Source of the DNA: Cyanophora paradoxa
Taxonomy: Eukaryota; Glaucocystophyceae; Cyanophorales; Cyanophoraceae
Reading direction: 5' to 3'
Length of the DNA: 64,000 nucleotides
Assembly (NCBI GenBank): GCA_004431415.1
Contig: QPMI01000571.1
Span: forward strand, 62,001-126,000
Made by a program: the position numbers and the translations under genes. The notes under the pieces were generated by a model. That model was not told where the DNA came from. It made no database searches and saw only the letters and a list, made by a program, of their open reading frames with translations. Shown one piece after another: positions 32,601 through 43,329 of this stretch. Numbering within the stretch: the stretch's first letter is position 1; every line of letters begins with the position of its first letter.

Positions 32601-33973
32601 GGGGCGTCCCGAGCTGCCTCGCGAGGACCCGCACCGGCTCCTTGCGCTCCTCCACGAGGAACCGGAGCACCTCCAGGCGGCCCGCCCCCGCCGCCCCGTG
32701 CAGCGGCAGCGGTCGTTTCGAGACGAGGAGGCCCCCTGGGCCTTCCTTCGGGGCCTCCTCCTCCTCCTCCTCCTCCTCCTCCTCGCCCTCTGCCCTCGGA
32801 GGCTTCTTCGGCTTGCGCTCAAGGAGGTACCTGCGAGGCCGCGGCGCTCGGGAACGGGTTGGGACGGGGCGGGAGGAAGGGCACCGGACGAGCTCGACGC
32901 TGCCGCTCTCGGCGGCGCAGAAGGCGGCGACATGGGCGAGTGGGTGGTAGGCGCCCGCGAAAATCACCGTGTCGCGCTCGTGCTGCGGGCAGCTCCACGC
33001 CCCCTTCTTCCTGCGCTCATCCTCATCTTCCGCCGCCGGAAGCGGCGCCGGCCACGAGTCCAGGAGTAGCCTGCCGGGGCCGGGGCGGGGCGGGGCGGGC
33101 GGGGCGAGCGTGAGGGCCGGTCCGGGGGGGGCAAGACCGTGGGGGCGCCGGGGCCCGGACCGGGTGAGGACGAGGCTGCCGGCGCGGGCGGCGGCGAGGA
33201 CGACTCCGGCGTAGCTCCGCGTCGGCCACGCGGCCTGCGAGCGGTACGGCAGCTCGTCATCGAAGCCCTGCCGCCCCGCCAGCAGCCTCCTACCGCCGCC
33301 CGCGCCCGCGCCCGTCAGCCGCGCCGCCCGCGGCGCCGGCGAAGCCGCGGCGGCGCTCGGCCGCACTTGAGCGCGTCGGCGTCCCCCGTGCTGGCCGCCT
33401 TGTACAGCGCGCACGGCTCGGCGCCGTAGTCGGTGGGCGGCGCCCCGCGGCCGATGAGCAGCCTGCGGGGGCGCGCGCGGGGAAAGCTGAGTAATCGCAA
33501 CTCAGGTTTTCTGAGAGATCTCACCTAAGAACTGCCGCGTGCCCGCCGCTGGCTGCGTGCCAGAGCGGCGTGCGGCCGGCCGAGTCTGGAGCGGTGATGA
33601 GGAAGCGCGACTGAGCCCCGCGGTCCAGCAGGAGGCTGCGGAGACAAGGAGCTTAAGTTCGACGTGCAGGCAGCTCGTTAAAGCGCTCAAGGCGAGTGCA
33701 AAGGCCGCGGCTCGCGCTGGCCGCGGGATATCGATCCGGACAAGTCGCACCGGCAGGCATCCACGTCGCCGATAGACGCAGCGTACGCGAGCGGCTGCAC
33801 GAGCAGCCGGGCGTCAGACTGCGGCGGCCGTGCGGGGATGCTGAAGGCCGGGTGCGCACGGTTTTGCCGTCGGACGCACGCGCGACGTGCGGGTCCTTCT
33901 GAAGATCGGCACCCTCTGCATACTTGCTCCAGAACGCCGCCAGGCCGCCCTGGGAGCCGAAGCTCGCTCCCAT
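26689..33973 (-). CDS. Giant ankyrin-repeat protein with two tandem TIR domains and CaaX end (degenerate TIR1)
   Basis: The start is the ATG at 33973 (MGASFGSQGGLAAFWSKYAE). Exon 2 follows in phase (SDARLLVQPLAYAASIGDVD). Ankyrin units then run down to about 28800, for example LLLDRGAQSRFLITAPDSAG with RTPLWHAASGGHAAVLR, LLLDRGADANARG, RVLLDAGADLEAKDGDRGNT and LLQAGASLDAQNEEGMPPLG. Each usually ends ...VR at a GTGCGC or GTACCC donor. TIR1 is at 28720-28160: LKRAGGLRDAFFSC, EDASFARRLLQGLEAAHVT, CALDDATEAD, LRKAQALIFVV, ARCRAQLAAARRLGRPVYPV. TIR2 is at 27830-27120: PFLFVWCH, FAGQFVRGLAHRGRRCWLEC, CAAFVPLLSP, LNKRPLKPVVVSELQ. The tail is helical and basic and ends SKACSIS, a CaaX box for prenylation. 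Where the right-hand paralogue has WCMLEL this copy has RCRAQL, so the TIR catalytic Glu is lost. About 1,500 residues. Individual exon ends are approximate. Confidence 0.75.
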
Positions 33974-34089
33974 GACCTTCCCGAAATTTGATCGGAGGCT
34001 CGCTTACGGTGTCGGCGGTGTCGCTTGAGCCGGGATACGGATAATTCGGGCGCGGACTGTCCAGGCCCGCACGCGCGCGGCCCAGCAGA
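33974..34089. promoter_or_regulatory. 116-base bidirectional promoter of the ANK-TIR pair
   Basis: The two start codons (33973 minus, 34090 plus) are only 116 bases apart, so both transcripts must start here or inside coding sequence. The centre is lower in GC, with AATTTGATCGGAG (33980-33992) and GGATACGGATAATTCGGG (34034-34051), the latter a candidate AT-rich core element. The arrangement implies coordinated expression of the two paralogues. Confidence 0.55.
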
Positions 34090-37000
34090 TGGCTGGAGAG
34101 ATGGACCAGGATGCGGCCGACGAGGCGCTTATCTTGGCCGCTGCTGCCGGGGACGTTCGCTCGATAAGGTGCGCCCGCCTGCGCTTGCGAATGCGTGCGC
34201 TTACAGCCGCCGCCGAGCTCGGGCGTGTCTAGTGCATAGAGATGAGCTCACGTGCTTTGCAGAGACCTCCTCTCGCGGGGGGCTTCCCCGAACGCGTTTT
34301 CGAGGCGGCCGCTGAAGCGAGCGGACGGCAAGGCGATCCCTGTTGGCCGTTCCGCGCTGCATGAGGCGGCGCAAGTCGGGCATGTAGAAGCGCTGCGGTA
34401 TGCCCGCTTGCGGCCGCCGCGCGGGATCTCTTCAAGTTCTGCGCAGGCGCTGACTTTTGATCTTTCTCCGCTTGCAGCACGCTGCTCGACGCGCCGCACG
34501 CCGACGCGAACTCGCGCTACATCGCCGGCCCCGATCAGTCTCGGGACCCGGGCCCCGCGCCGCTAGACATGGCGGCGGCGGCGAACCGCCCGGCGGCCGT
34601 GCAGCTCCTGCTCGACCGCGGCGCCGACGGGCTGCAGGGTGCCCTTTTCGGCGCCGTACGGGCCAATTCCGACACGGGGGACGCCGTGCGGTACGCTTCG
34701 GAGGCCCTCGCTGCGCCCGCGGGCCGCCGACGAACACGCGGGCGGGCGCAGGTTGCTGCTCGAGCGCGGGGCGAAGGCGGGAGAGAGGGAGTTAAGCTAT
34801 GCTGCACAGGCGGGGAATGCGGGGGCCCTCCGGTGCGGTCGGCCCGCCCCGCCCCGCCCCATCGCCGCCGCCGCCGCCTCACGGAGGTCTAACGGGCGCA
34901 GGGCGGTCCTGGGAGCGATGCCGGCGGGCGAGGCGCGAACGAAGGCGATCGAATCCTGCGGCTTCTCGGCGGCCCGCGGCGGCAGCGGCGAGGTCGTACG
35001 GCGCGCCGTACCCCCCCTTTCCCCCCCCCCCCTCCGCCTGCCCGCCCCCCTCCGCCTGCCCGCCCTCGTCGGTTCAGGCCCTGACCGGCCCTCCAGACTC
35101 CTAGCGGCGGCGGGTATGCCTCCGGAAGGGGAGATCTCCCGGGACGGGTACACGTTCGTGGGGCTCGCCGCCGTCGAAGGGAAGCTCGAGACCGTCACGT
35201 GCGATCCGCCCCCCGCCCCCCGCCCCCCCCCCCCCCCCCGCCCCGCCCCCCCCCCGTTCCCCCCTCGCGGCTCGCTGGGCCGGGCCGAGCGGATACGGGT
35301 ACGGGCCGCAGGGCTCTCGTGGAGATGGGCGCGAGGATCGCCGGCATCGTCGTACCCGGGGCCAAGGGCGGCCCCCGCCCCGACGTCATCTCCTGGGCCG
35401 CCGAAGGGGGCGATCCCGCCGTGATCCGGTGCGCGCCGGACCGGCGGTCCCATAAACTTAGCACGCCGGCCCAGCTGAGCGCCGGGCCGATCAGGTACCT
35501 CCTCTCGCGCGGGGCGGACCTGGAGGCGCGGGACGGGGAGGGGATGACCCCGCTCCTGAAGGCGGCCGCCTGCGGGCACGGCCCCGCCGTCGAGGCCCTC
35601 GCCGATGCCGGCGCCGACGTCGCCGCCCGCGAGACGGGGCCCTACGGGGCGCCCCTGCCCGAGGGCCGGGCGGCCCGCGGCGTGCCGGACTTGGCCCCGG
35701 CGCTCTCGCACCCCGGCGTCCTGCGGCTCCTGGGGGCCCGCGGCATCCCCTACGACCTCGCCGCGCAGGAGTCCGTCTTCGTCCGGGGCGCCTTCCCGAT
35801 CGTCCGCCAGAAGGCCCGCCCGCGTGCCCTCACTTAAGCTTCGAGTCTTAAGCTTTTAGCTAAATCTTCAACTGAGCTGTACGGCAGTTGATGCGGACGC
35901 CGCTGGGGCACGCCGCCAAGCGCGGGGACGCCGAAGCCGTCCGGTGCGCCCCGCCCCCGCCTCCCGACCCCTTCATCTTCGCCTCGCCTCCGGTCCCGCT
36001 TCATCCGCGCTCAGGGCGCTGCTGGCGGCGGGGGCGGACCCGAACGTCCCCGCGACGCTCATCCAGTGGAGCATGCGCCGCGAGGAGTCTCAGTGCGCTC
36101 GCCTCGTCCCGGCGCCCGTTAGTCCCTTTAGTTTCGACCGAATCGGGTGCTATGAGCTTCCGGATGCCAATGCCCCAACCCCTTCTGGCCCGCCGTGGGG
36201 AGGCTCACGCGCGCCGCTGATACGGGCCGGGGGCGCAGGCACCCGTCCTCTACCCCCCTCCACGACGCAGCCAGCGACGGCTTCTCCGACGTCGTTCGGT
36301 GCGCCGTACCCCCTCTCCCGCTGCCCCCGCCCGCCCGCCGGCGAGCGAGCGTGCGGGCGCTGCCGCAGGCTGCTGGTGGCGGGCGGGGCGGACATGGCGG
36401 CGCGCCACGCGGGCAGGCGGCCCCTGGAAGCCGCCATCGCCGCGGGCCGCACCGACGCCGCCCGGTGCCTTCCTCCCGCTCCCGCCCTCCTCCTAGCCTT
36501 TTTTATCACATCTAACCGCCCTCTAATCTAAACGCGCTTGCTACCAGGGCGCTCCTGGAGCTCGGCTGCCCCGTGGACGACGCGGCATACGCGGCGGAGG
36601 AGGAGGGGCAGAGGGCGCCCGAGGCCGCGCTGCCCCTCGCCGCCGAGCGCGGCGACCTCGAGCTCGTCCGGTGCGCAGTCTCCCTCTGAAGAGGCCGGGG
36701 CGCCATCTCTCTTTCTAGCCTGTCTTTCTGTCTGTCTGAGCTGCTGGGGCCAGGGAGCTGCTGGCGCGGGGCGCCTCGCCGGGGGCGCGGCACGGGCACA
36801 AGGCGGGGCCCTACGAGCTGGCCGCCCTGGGCGGCCACTTCGAAGTCCTCCGGTAAATCTTTGGGCCGCCTCTCTCTCTCTCTTTCTGAGGGGAGGCGGG
36901 CGGGCGGGCAGGGAGTTGGTGGCGAGGGCGGCGCCCCCCGCGGAGGTCGTCGAGGGCATCGCGGCGGGCGCCGCGCGCGAGGGCTCGGCCGCCTGCCTCC

Positions 37001-40000
37001 GCGTCGCCCTGGACGCCGGCGCCGACCCGCGGCGGCGCGTGAAGGAGAACAGCGCGTGGCTCACGCCGCTGCTGATGGCGGCGGGCAACGGGCACCTCGG
37101 CTGCGTGCGGGAGCTGCTGGAGAGGGGGGCGGACCCCGGCGAGGTCGAGGGGGTGCCCCCGCCCAGGCGCACGCCGGAGCAGGAGGAGGAGGACGAGGCG
37201 GAGGGGCGGCCGCCCCCGCCCGAGTACGTGCTGGCGGGCTACTCGGCGCTGGAGCGGGCGGCGCGGGGCGGCCACGCGGCGGTGGTCCGCCTCCTCGCCT
37301 CGCGCGGGGCGCCCGTCGACCGCCCGGACTCCGGCCTCAACAGCGCCCTCGGTCAGTGCCCGGCCCCCTGCGCCCCCGGCCCGGCCCTCGAACCGACGTC
37401 GGCGTCGACCCCCAATCTGGGCAGGCCTCGCGGCGAAGGAGGGGCGCCTGGAGGCCGTGCGGGCCCTCCTGCAGTGCGGGGCCGACCCCGCGAACCCGAA
37501 GGCGCGTACACGTACCCCCCTCGCGATCGGCGGCGCGCAGACCGCCCTGACGCGCGCGGACCGGTACCCCGGCAGGCCCTGAAAGCAAGCGGCGTGCTGG
37601 ACTCGGCGTGGTGCCCCGCCCTGCACGCCGCCGCGTTCAACTTCGACATACCCTCCGTCCGGTGCGCCGTCCGAGCCGTCTTTGCCGCCTGAGCGTCCGA
37701 GCCGCCGTCTGACCCGAGAGAGAAGGGCGCTGCTGGAGGCGGGGGCGCCGATAAACCAGGCGGACGCGTCGAACCGGACGCCCATCATGCGGCCGCTCGC
37801 CTCGAGCGCCCGCGAGAAGGAGCCTCTGATGCTCAAGACCCTGCAGTGCTTTGATTTGTCTAGATCTCCTCTTGTTATCGTTAGTCTCGTTCCTCTTTGT
37901 TCGTTCGGCCCACGCCGCCCTCGCAGGGAGCTTCTGCGGGCGGGGGCCGACCCCTTCTACGGCTGGCAGGACAAGTGCACCATCGAGCAGAACCTCCTCT
38001 ACCAGGTTCGAGCCCCGTCGGGGCCCCTTTCTCTTCGTTCTCACCCGGCCGCAGGTCTCGGGCATGTACACGAAAAACCGCCTCACCATCCTCGCGTGCG
38101 TACCCGTACCCCCTCCCACCCCCTCCCCTGCCTTTCGCGCCATACCCAGGCCTGCATCACCGTACCCAGGGCGCTGGAGGAGGCGGGGCTGCGGCTGCCG
38201 ACGCGGCACCCCGCCGTGGCTCAGGCGCTCGCCTTCGCACTCGCGCGCGGCGTCTACTCCGTCGCCAGGTCCGCGTACCCCTCCCCAGCCCCGCCTTCGC
38301 CTCGCTTGAGCTTCCGACGCCTTCCGCGCAGGTGGTTCCTGGAGCGAAAGGTCGACACGAACCTCGCGTACCTCTCTGACGAGGAGCGCGGCGGGCCCCA
38401 CATCCGAGCGCGCCCCGGGCCCCTCCCCACTTTTAGATGAGATTCTGAGATTCTGCGGGGCAGGGCGAGACGCTCCTGCACAAGCTCCTGATGGGCCGGC
38501 GCGAGCACGGCGAGTCCGCGGAGGACTTCGACGCCTGCCTCCGGTGCGCGCCCCGCCGGCCGGCCCGCTCGCTGGCCTGGCCTGCCCGGGCCTTGGGCGA
38601 CGTCGACCGGCGCCTGCGCCTGCAGGCTGATCCTCGACAACGGGGCGGACGTCAACGAGTACTGCGAGGGCTCCTCCCGTGCGCACGCGCGCGCGCCCCG
38701 CCCTCACGCCTCTGCGCGGCTTGAGCACGCCGCCGCCTCCGCAGCGCTGCACCTTGCGGCGGGCAACGCGGAGGCGGGGGCCGAGACCGTCCGGTGCGCC
38801 CTTCCCTTGCGTCGCGCCCGTCGGTTCTTCTGCGTGCATCCGCCCCTCACGCCCCTCTCGCAGCTTCCTGATCGAGCGGGGCGCGGCGCTGGAGGCGAAG
38901 GACGCGGAGAATGACGAGGAGGGGAGGGGCCGCGGCCGCGGCCGGGGCGAGGCCCGCGGGCGGACGCCGCTGCTCGTCGCCGTCGCCGCGAGCAAGGGCG
39001 AGGATGGCCTCGAGACGGTCCGGGCGCTGCTCGACGCCGGCGCCGACATCGGCGCGCGCGACGCGGAGGGCCGGAGCGCCGCGGCGATCGCGGCGGCGGC
39101 CGCCGACCTCGAGCTGCTGCGGCTGCTGATGGGCCGCGGGGCCGGGCGCCACGCGCACGAGGGCGAGATCGTCGCTGCCGCCTGCGGCTCGGGCGGCGGC
39201 GGGCGGTACCGCCGCGGCCCCGAGACCCGCGACATCCTCGGGTGTGCCCTAGGCCTGTTCTCATCCCGTCCCGTACCCCTCTGAAACCCTCCCCCGGCCC
39301 CAGGGTCCTGCTGGAGGACGAGCTGAAGGAGGTCTCGGCGGAGGGCTTCGCCTGGCCCGCCGTCCGCCGCGACGCCGACGGCAGCCTCTCCGGCCGCGCC
39401 AAAGGGTGCCCGCCGCCCTGGCCCCCACGCTTTGCGCCCTCTCTGAAGCTCGCGGCGGGAAGGTACTCGACGGCGCTGGGGGAGGCGATGCGGGACGGGT
39501 CCGAGATGGCGGCCGAGGACGCCCGCCAGTGGGCCGACCTCCTCCTCTGCTGCCGCGGCCCGATACGCCTCAGGCGAGCGCGCAGGAAAGCTAGAGGGTG
39601 CCGCTGGCTGACGGCGCCGCAGCGAGATCCACGCGCTGAAGCCGGAGGAGACGGGCGGGGACGCGCGGGGGCCGCTGGTGGCGGCGGCGGCGCGCGTGCT
39701 GCGGCTCGAGGGCCGCGTCGAGCCGGAGCCGCCCGAGGACCCCAAGAAGAAGACGAAGAAGAAAGCAAAGTGCGCCCTCGCTTCGGTTCCTGTCATTGCC
39801 GGCGTACGCTGAGCGGGCCCGTGCCGGGCGGGCGGGGCTGCAGGGGCCAGGAGGACGAGGAGGAGGAGGCGGAGCAGGAGGACCCCGCCGAGGCGGACGC
39901 GCGGGACCGGGAGACGCCGCTGCACGCCGCCTGCCGCGTCGGCCTCCGCCTCACGGCCCTCCGCCTCGCCGCCGCCGCCACCCCGGAGACCGTCGAGTGC

Positions 40001-42825
40001 GCTATGTGTATAGCTCAGGCTAGTCTAACTAACTGAACCTCTCTCGCCCAACTTAGACCAGCCTACCTAGCTTAGGCTAGGCCAACCGGACCTCTCGCCC
40101 AACTTGGCCTCGCTGGGCCCCCCGCGCAGCGCGGTGGACGCGGCGGAGGAGACGGCCCTCTCGCGGGCCGTCGCCTTCGGGCCCGCCCTCTTCGACGTCT
40201 GCGCCCTCCTCCTCCAGAAGGGCGCGCGAGCCCCGCTTCTCGAAATTATTTGATATCGCCTTTCTTTCGCTGGATCTGAGCGGCTCCGCTGCTGCTGCGC
40301 AGGGGCGGACATCGGGCGGCAGGTCGGCGGGGCCGACGGCGGGAAGCAGCGGTGCGCCCCGAGACCTCTACTGCTAGGAACGAGCCCAAGAAATCCCTCC
40401 TCAACGGCTCCGGCAGGGCTGTGCTGGACGGGACGCGGGACGCGGCGTACCGCGCGCAGCTGAAGCGCGCCGCCGCCGTCCGCGACGCCTTCATCTCGTG
40501 CGTATCCCCCTCTCATTTCCCTCCCCCTCCGCTTTTCCTTCTCTTCCTGAGCCCCCGCCCGCGCTGCGCGCGCGCAGGTACGGGCACCACCCGCCGGAGG
40601 TGGCGCGGTTCACGGCGCAGCTGAGGGACCGCCTCCAGGCCGAGCAGGTCTCGGTCCGTCCTCCTTCCGCTTTCTCTTCCGCCGTCCCCTCGCCCCGTCT
40701 CCCCACTCGACTCGGCCTCACTCCGCCCCGCACGCGCCCCCCGCGACCCTCGCCCCCGCAGTGCTGGGTGCGCCTTTGTTTCAATCCGCTCCTCCGCCCC
40801 CGTTCCGAGGCTGACGCGCGCTGCCCGCCGCCAGATGGACGAAATGAAGGCGACGGGTACGCGATGCGATTCGCAGTTGGCTTCGCCCCTGACCTCGAGT
40901 TCGCTCCGCCCCGCGGCCGGCAGGCATCGAGGCCGGAACGGAGGCGCGCGCCCCGGCGCCTCCGCAACGCCCTCTAAGGCGCCCCTGAAAGCCGCGCGCA
41001 GTGGCGGGAGCAGATCGGGGCGGGGATCAAGGCGGCCCGCGCCGTCCTCTTCGTCGCCTCCAAGGCGGGCGCCGCGCCGCGCCCCCTCCCCCGCCTCTTC
41101 CGCTTCTGATCGCAGCGCCCTCCTCCCGCAGCACTCGTGCGCGTCGGACTGGTGCATGCTCGAGCTCTCCCGCGCCCGCGGTGCGCCCTCCCTGCGGCCT
41201 GGACCTCTTCGTTCTCAGCGCCCCCAGACCTGGGGCGACCGATCTTCCCCGTGTGGGCCGAGGCGCCCTTCCCCCTCGACGACCGCCCCGCCGTGCGCGT
41301 GTACCCCCTCCCCGCCGCCCCTCCTCACAGTACCCCCCGCAGGGCCTCCTCCGCGGCTGCCGCATCGTCGACCTCTCGCGGTGCCCCCGCCCCGCCCGGC
41401 CCAATCCAAGCCTCCCCGGCCTGAGCGCCGCCCCGGTCCGGCGCAGGCCGGCGCTGCTGGAGGCGGGCTTCCCCGCCTTCCTCGCGGAGGTGCGGGGCGC
41501 CCTCGAGGCCGCCGCCGCCGCCGACGACGCCGCCGACGCCGACGCCGCCCGGGCCCGCCCCTCACCCCTCACCTTCCCCGCTCTTCCCTCCTCATTTCTG
41601 AGCCGTGCGCAGGCGCTGCTGGCGCGGCCCGAGGCGCGCTGCGACCCCCGGCGGGCCCCCTTCCTGCTCGCCTGGGCCCTGCCCGAGGACGCCCGCAACG
41701 CCGCCTCCCTCCTCTCTGCCCTCGCCTTCCGCGGCGTGCCCTGTTGGCTCCACTGCCCTGTACCCACACCCCCCGTCCTCCCCCACCCACCCTCGCATCT
41801 TCCCTCACAGCCGCGCAGGGCGCGGACCCGACGGGAGAGGCGGGGGCGGACGCTGCGCTGGCGGCGTGCGCGGCCTTCGTGCCGCTCCTCTCGCCCGCCT
41901 CCGCCTCCTCCCCCCTCCTCCGCGACCGCCTCCAGGCCCGCCCGCCCCTGCGCTCGGCCTTTCTGTCGCCTCACTGTGCCCCCGCTTCGCAGCGCGCGCG
42001 GGCGGCGGGGCGGCCCGTCCGGCCCCTCCTCCTCTCCAGCCTCCAGGCGAGCGCGCCCCCCGCCCCGCCCCGTCTGAAGCTTAGGCCGCCCCGCCGGACA
42101 GGTGCCGGCGTCGCTCGAGTACTCGCTGGCGCGAACGCGCAAGTTCCCCTTCTTCGCCGAAGAGCCCGAGGGCTTCTTCCCGGTGCCGTACCCCCGCCTT
42201 CCTCCCCCCCCCCCCCCCCCCCTTCATCTTCTTCCGACCTCGCCGGCAGTCCCTCGACGCGCTGCTCTCGTCCCTGGGGGCACCGGCCCCCGCCGCCCCG
42301 GTCCGCCCGCCCCGCCCCGCCCGGCCCTCCCTACAAGCCTCTCGCCCTGCAGCTGACGCCCCGCCGCGGCGCAGGCGAAGCCAGAGGGTCCGCCCGCGCT
42401 GCACGCCCCCGCCACGTCGGCTGGAGGCGCCGCCCCGTCGGCCCTGGACGCGGTGCGCCCACAGGCGCCGCCCGCCGCGCGCAGGGCTCACGCGGCGCAG
42501 GCGCGGGCGGGGGTGCTGCAGGCGGAGATCGCCGGCAGCGACCGCGAGCTCGAGCAGGCGCGCGCCCCCCCGCCGGCCCCGCCGCGGGGCCCCGCCCCTC
42601 TCCCTAAGCGAGAGAGATCGCGCGCAGCTGGAGCGGGAGATCGCGGAGCTGGAGGCGGCCGCCGCCCGCGGCTCGCGGCGGGGGAAGAGGGGCAAGGGCT
42701 CGAGTTCGAAGGCCGCCCCGCCGCCCCTGCCGGCGCCCCCGCCCCTGGACCCCCCCGGGGCCGCCCCGGCCGCCCCGCCCCGCAAGAGGGACCACGGCAA
42801 GAGCGGCGCCTGCTCCCTGATGTGA
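34090..42825 (+). CDS. Giant ankyrin-repeat protein with two tandem TIR domains and CaaX end (intact TIR1 catalytic Glu)
   Basis: The start is the ATG at 34090 (MAGEMDQDAADEALILAAAA). Twenty or more ankyrin-like units follow to about 40230, such as LLSRGASPNAFS with RSALHEAAQVGHVEALR, YLLSRGADLEARDGEGMTPL, LLLMAAGNGHLG-type text near 37060, and ALLDAGADIGARDAEGRSAA. Most end ...VR at a GTGCGC donor. TIR1 (40440-41390): RDAFISYGHHPPEVARFTAQ, then QVS-CW-MDEMKATG, REQIGAGIKAARAVLFVASK, SCASDWCMLELSRAR and LGRPIFPVWAEAPFPLDD. The E in WCMLEL is the position of the catalytic Glu of TIR NADases. TIR2 (41600-42170): PFLLAWALPEDARNAASLLS, FRGVPCWLHC, CAAFVPLLSPA, RPVRPLLLSSLQ, which lacks that Glu. 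The tail is LQAEIAGSDRELEQ, EREIAELEAAAARGS, a Pro-rich basic linker and KSGACSLM-stop, a CaaX box. About 1,700-1,800 residues. Likely a membrane-tethered sensor with NAD-consuming or scaffold TIR; ligand unknown. Confidence 0.8.
40762..40767 (+). other. Six-base microexon encoding Cys-Trp inside TIR1
   Basis: TGCTGG lies between a CCCGCAG acceptor and a GTGCGCC donor. Including it restores QVS-CW-MDEMKATG, matching the conserved x-C-W-x-D-E of TIR helix A to strand B. Skipping it keeps the frame but loses the Trp. The paralogue on the other strand encodes the same place (CALDD) in one uninterrupted exon. Confidence 0.6.
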
Positions 42826-43329
42826 GGGCTCGCGCGCGGTCGGACCCGCCGCGGGTTCTACTGTTATACGATTTATTGTAATTACGGATACGTATTGCAC
42901 ACGTACGAATTATATTCACGCTTCAAATTAAATGGGGCTCTGGTGGCCGCGCCGTACCCATATCCCCGGCCAGTCCCTCGGCTTGCAGTGCCTCTGGCGG
43001 CAGTGCCCGCTCCGGCGGTGCCCCCTTCGCGGCCGGCCACTCTGTCTCTCCTGTACCCGCCATCCCGCCGCCCCCGCGCCCCGGCGCATGCCCCAGCCCC
43101 GCATGCGCAGCCGTCTGACCCGTCGTGGAGTCGCACGCCGACGCCGCCGGCGTTAGTGCACGCCTCGACCGACGAGGCGGCCCAGGCATGCGCACCTCCA
43201 GAACATGAAATGCGCCAGTCCTTTCATATGCATAGTGACGTCTTCGCTCCCACACGCACACTTTTCATTTCTTTCCTTTCCCGGTTGAAAAGGCAAATCA
43301 ACGAAAAATCAACGGCCTTTGTTGAACAA
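42826..43329. other. Intergenic between converging ANK-TIR and surface-protein genes
   Basis: About 500 bases with no recognised gene. GC falls abruptly after 42850 (TTATACGATTTATTGTAATT). Two GCATGCGCA motifs lie at 43101-43109 and 43186-43194. Tandem GCGGCAGTGCC/TTGCAGTGCC elements lie near 42985-43020. The region contains the 3' flanks of both neighbours. Confidence 0.45.

Noticed and set aside
34797-35711. Long minus-strand open frame across the right ANK-TIR gene
   Set aside because: It is the shadow of ankyrin exons on the plus strand and contains no domain of its own.
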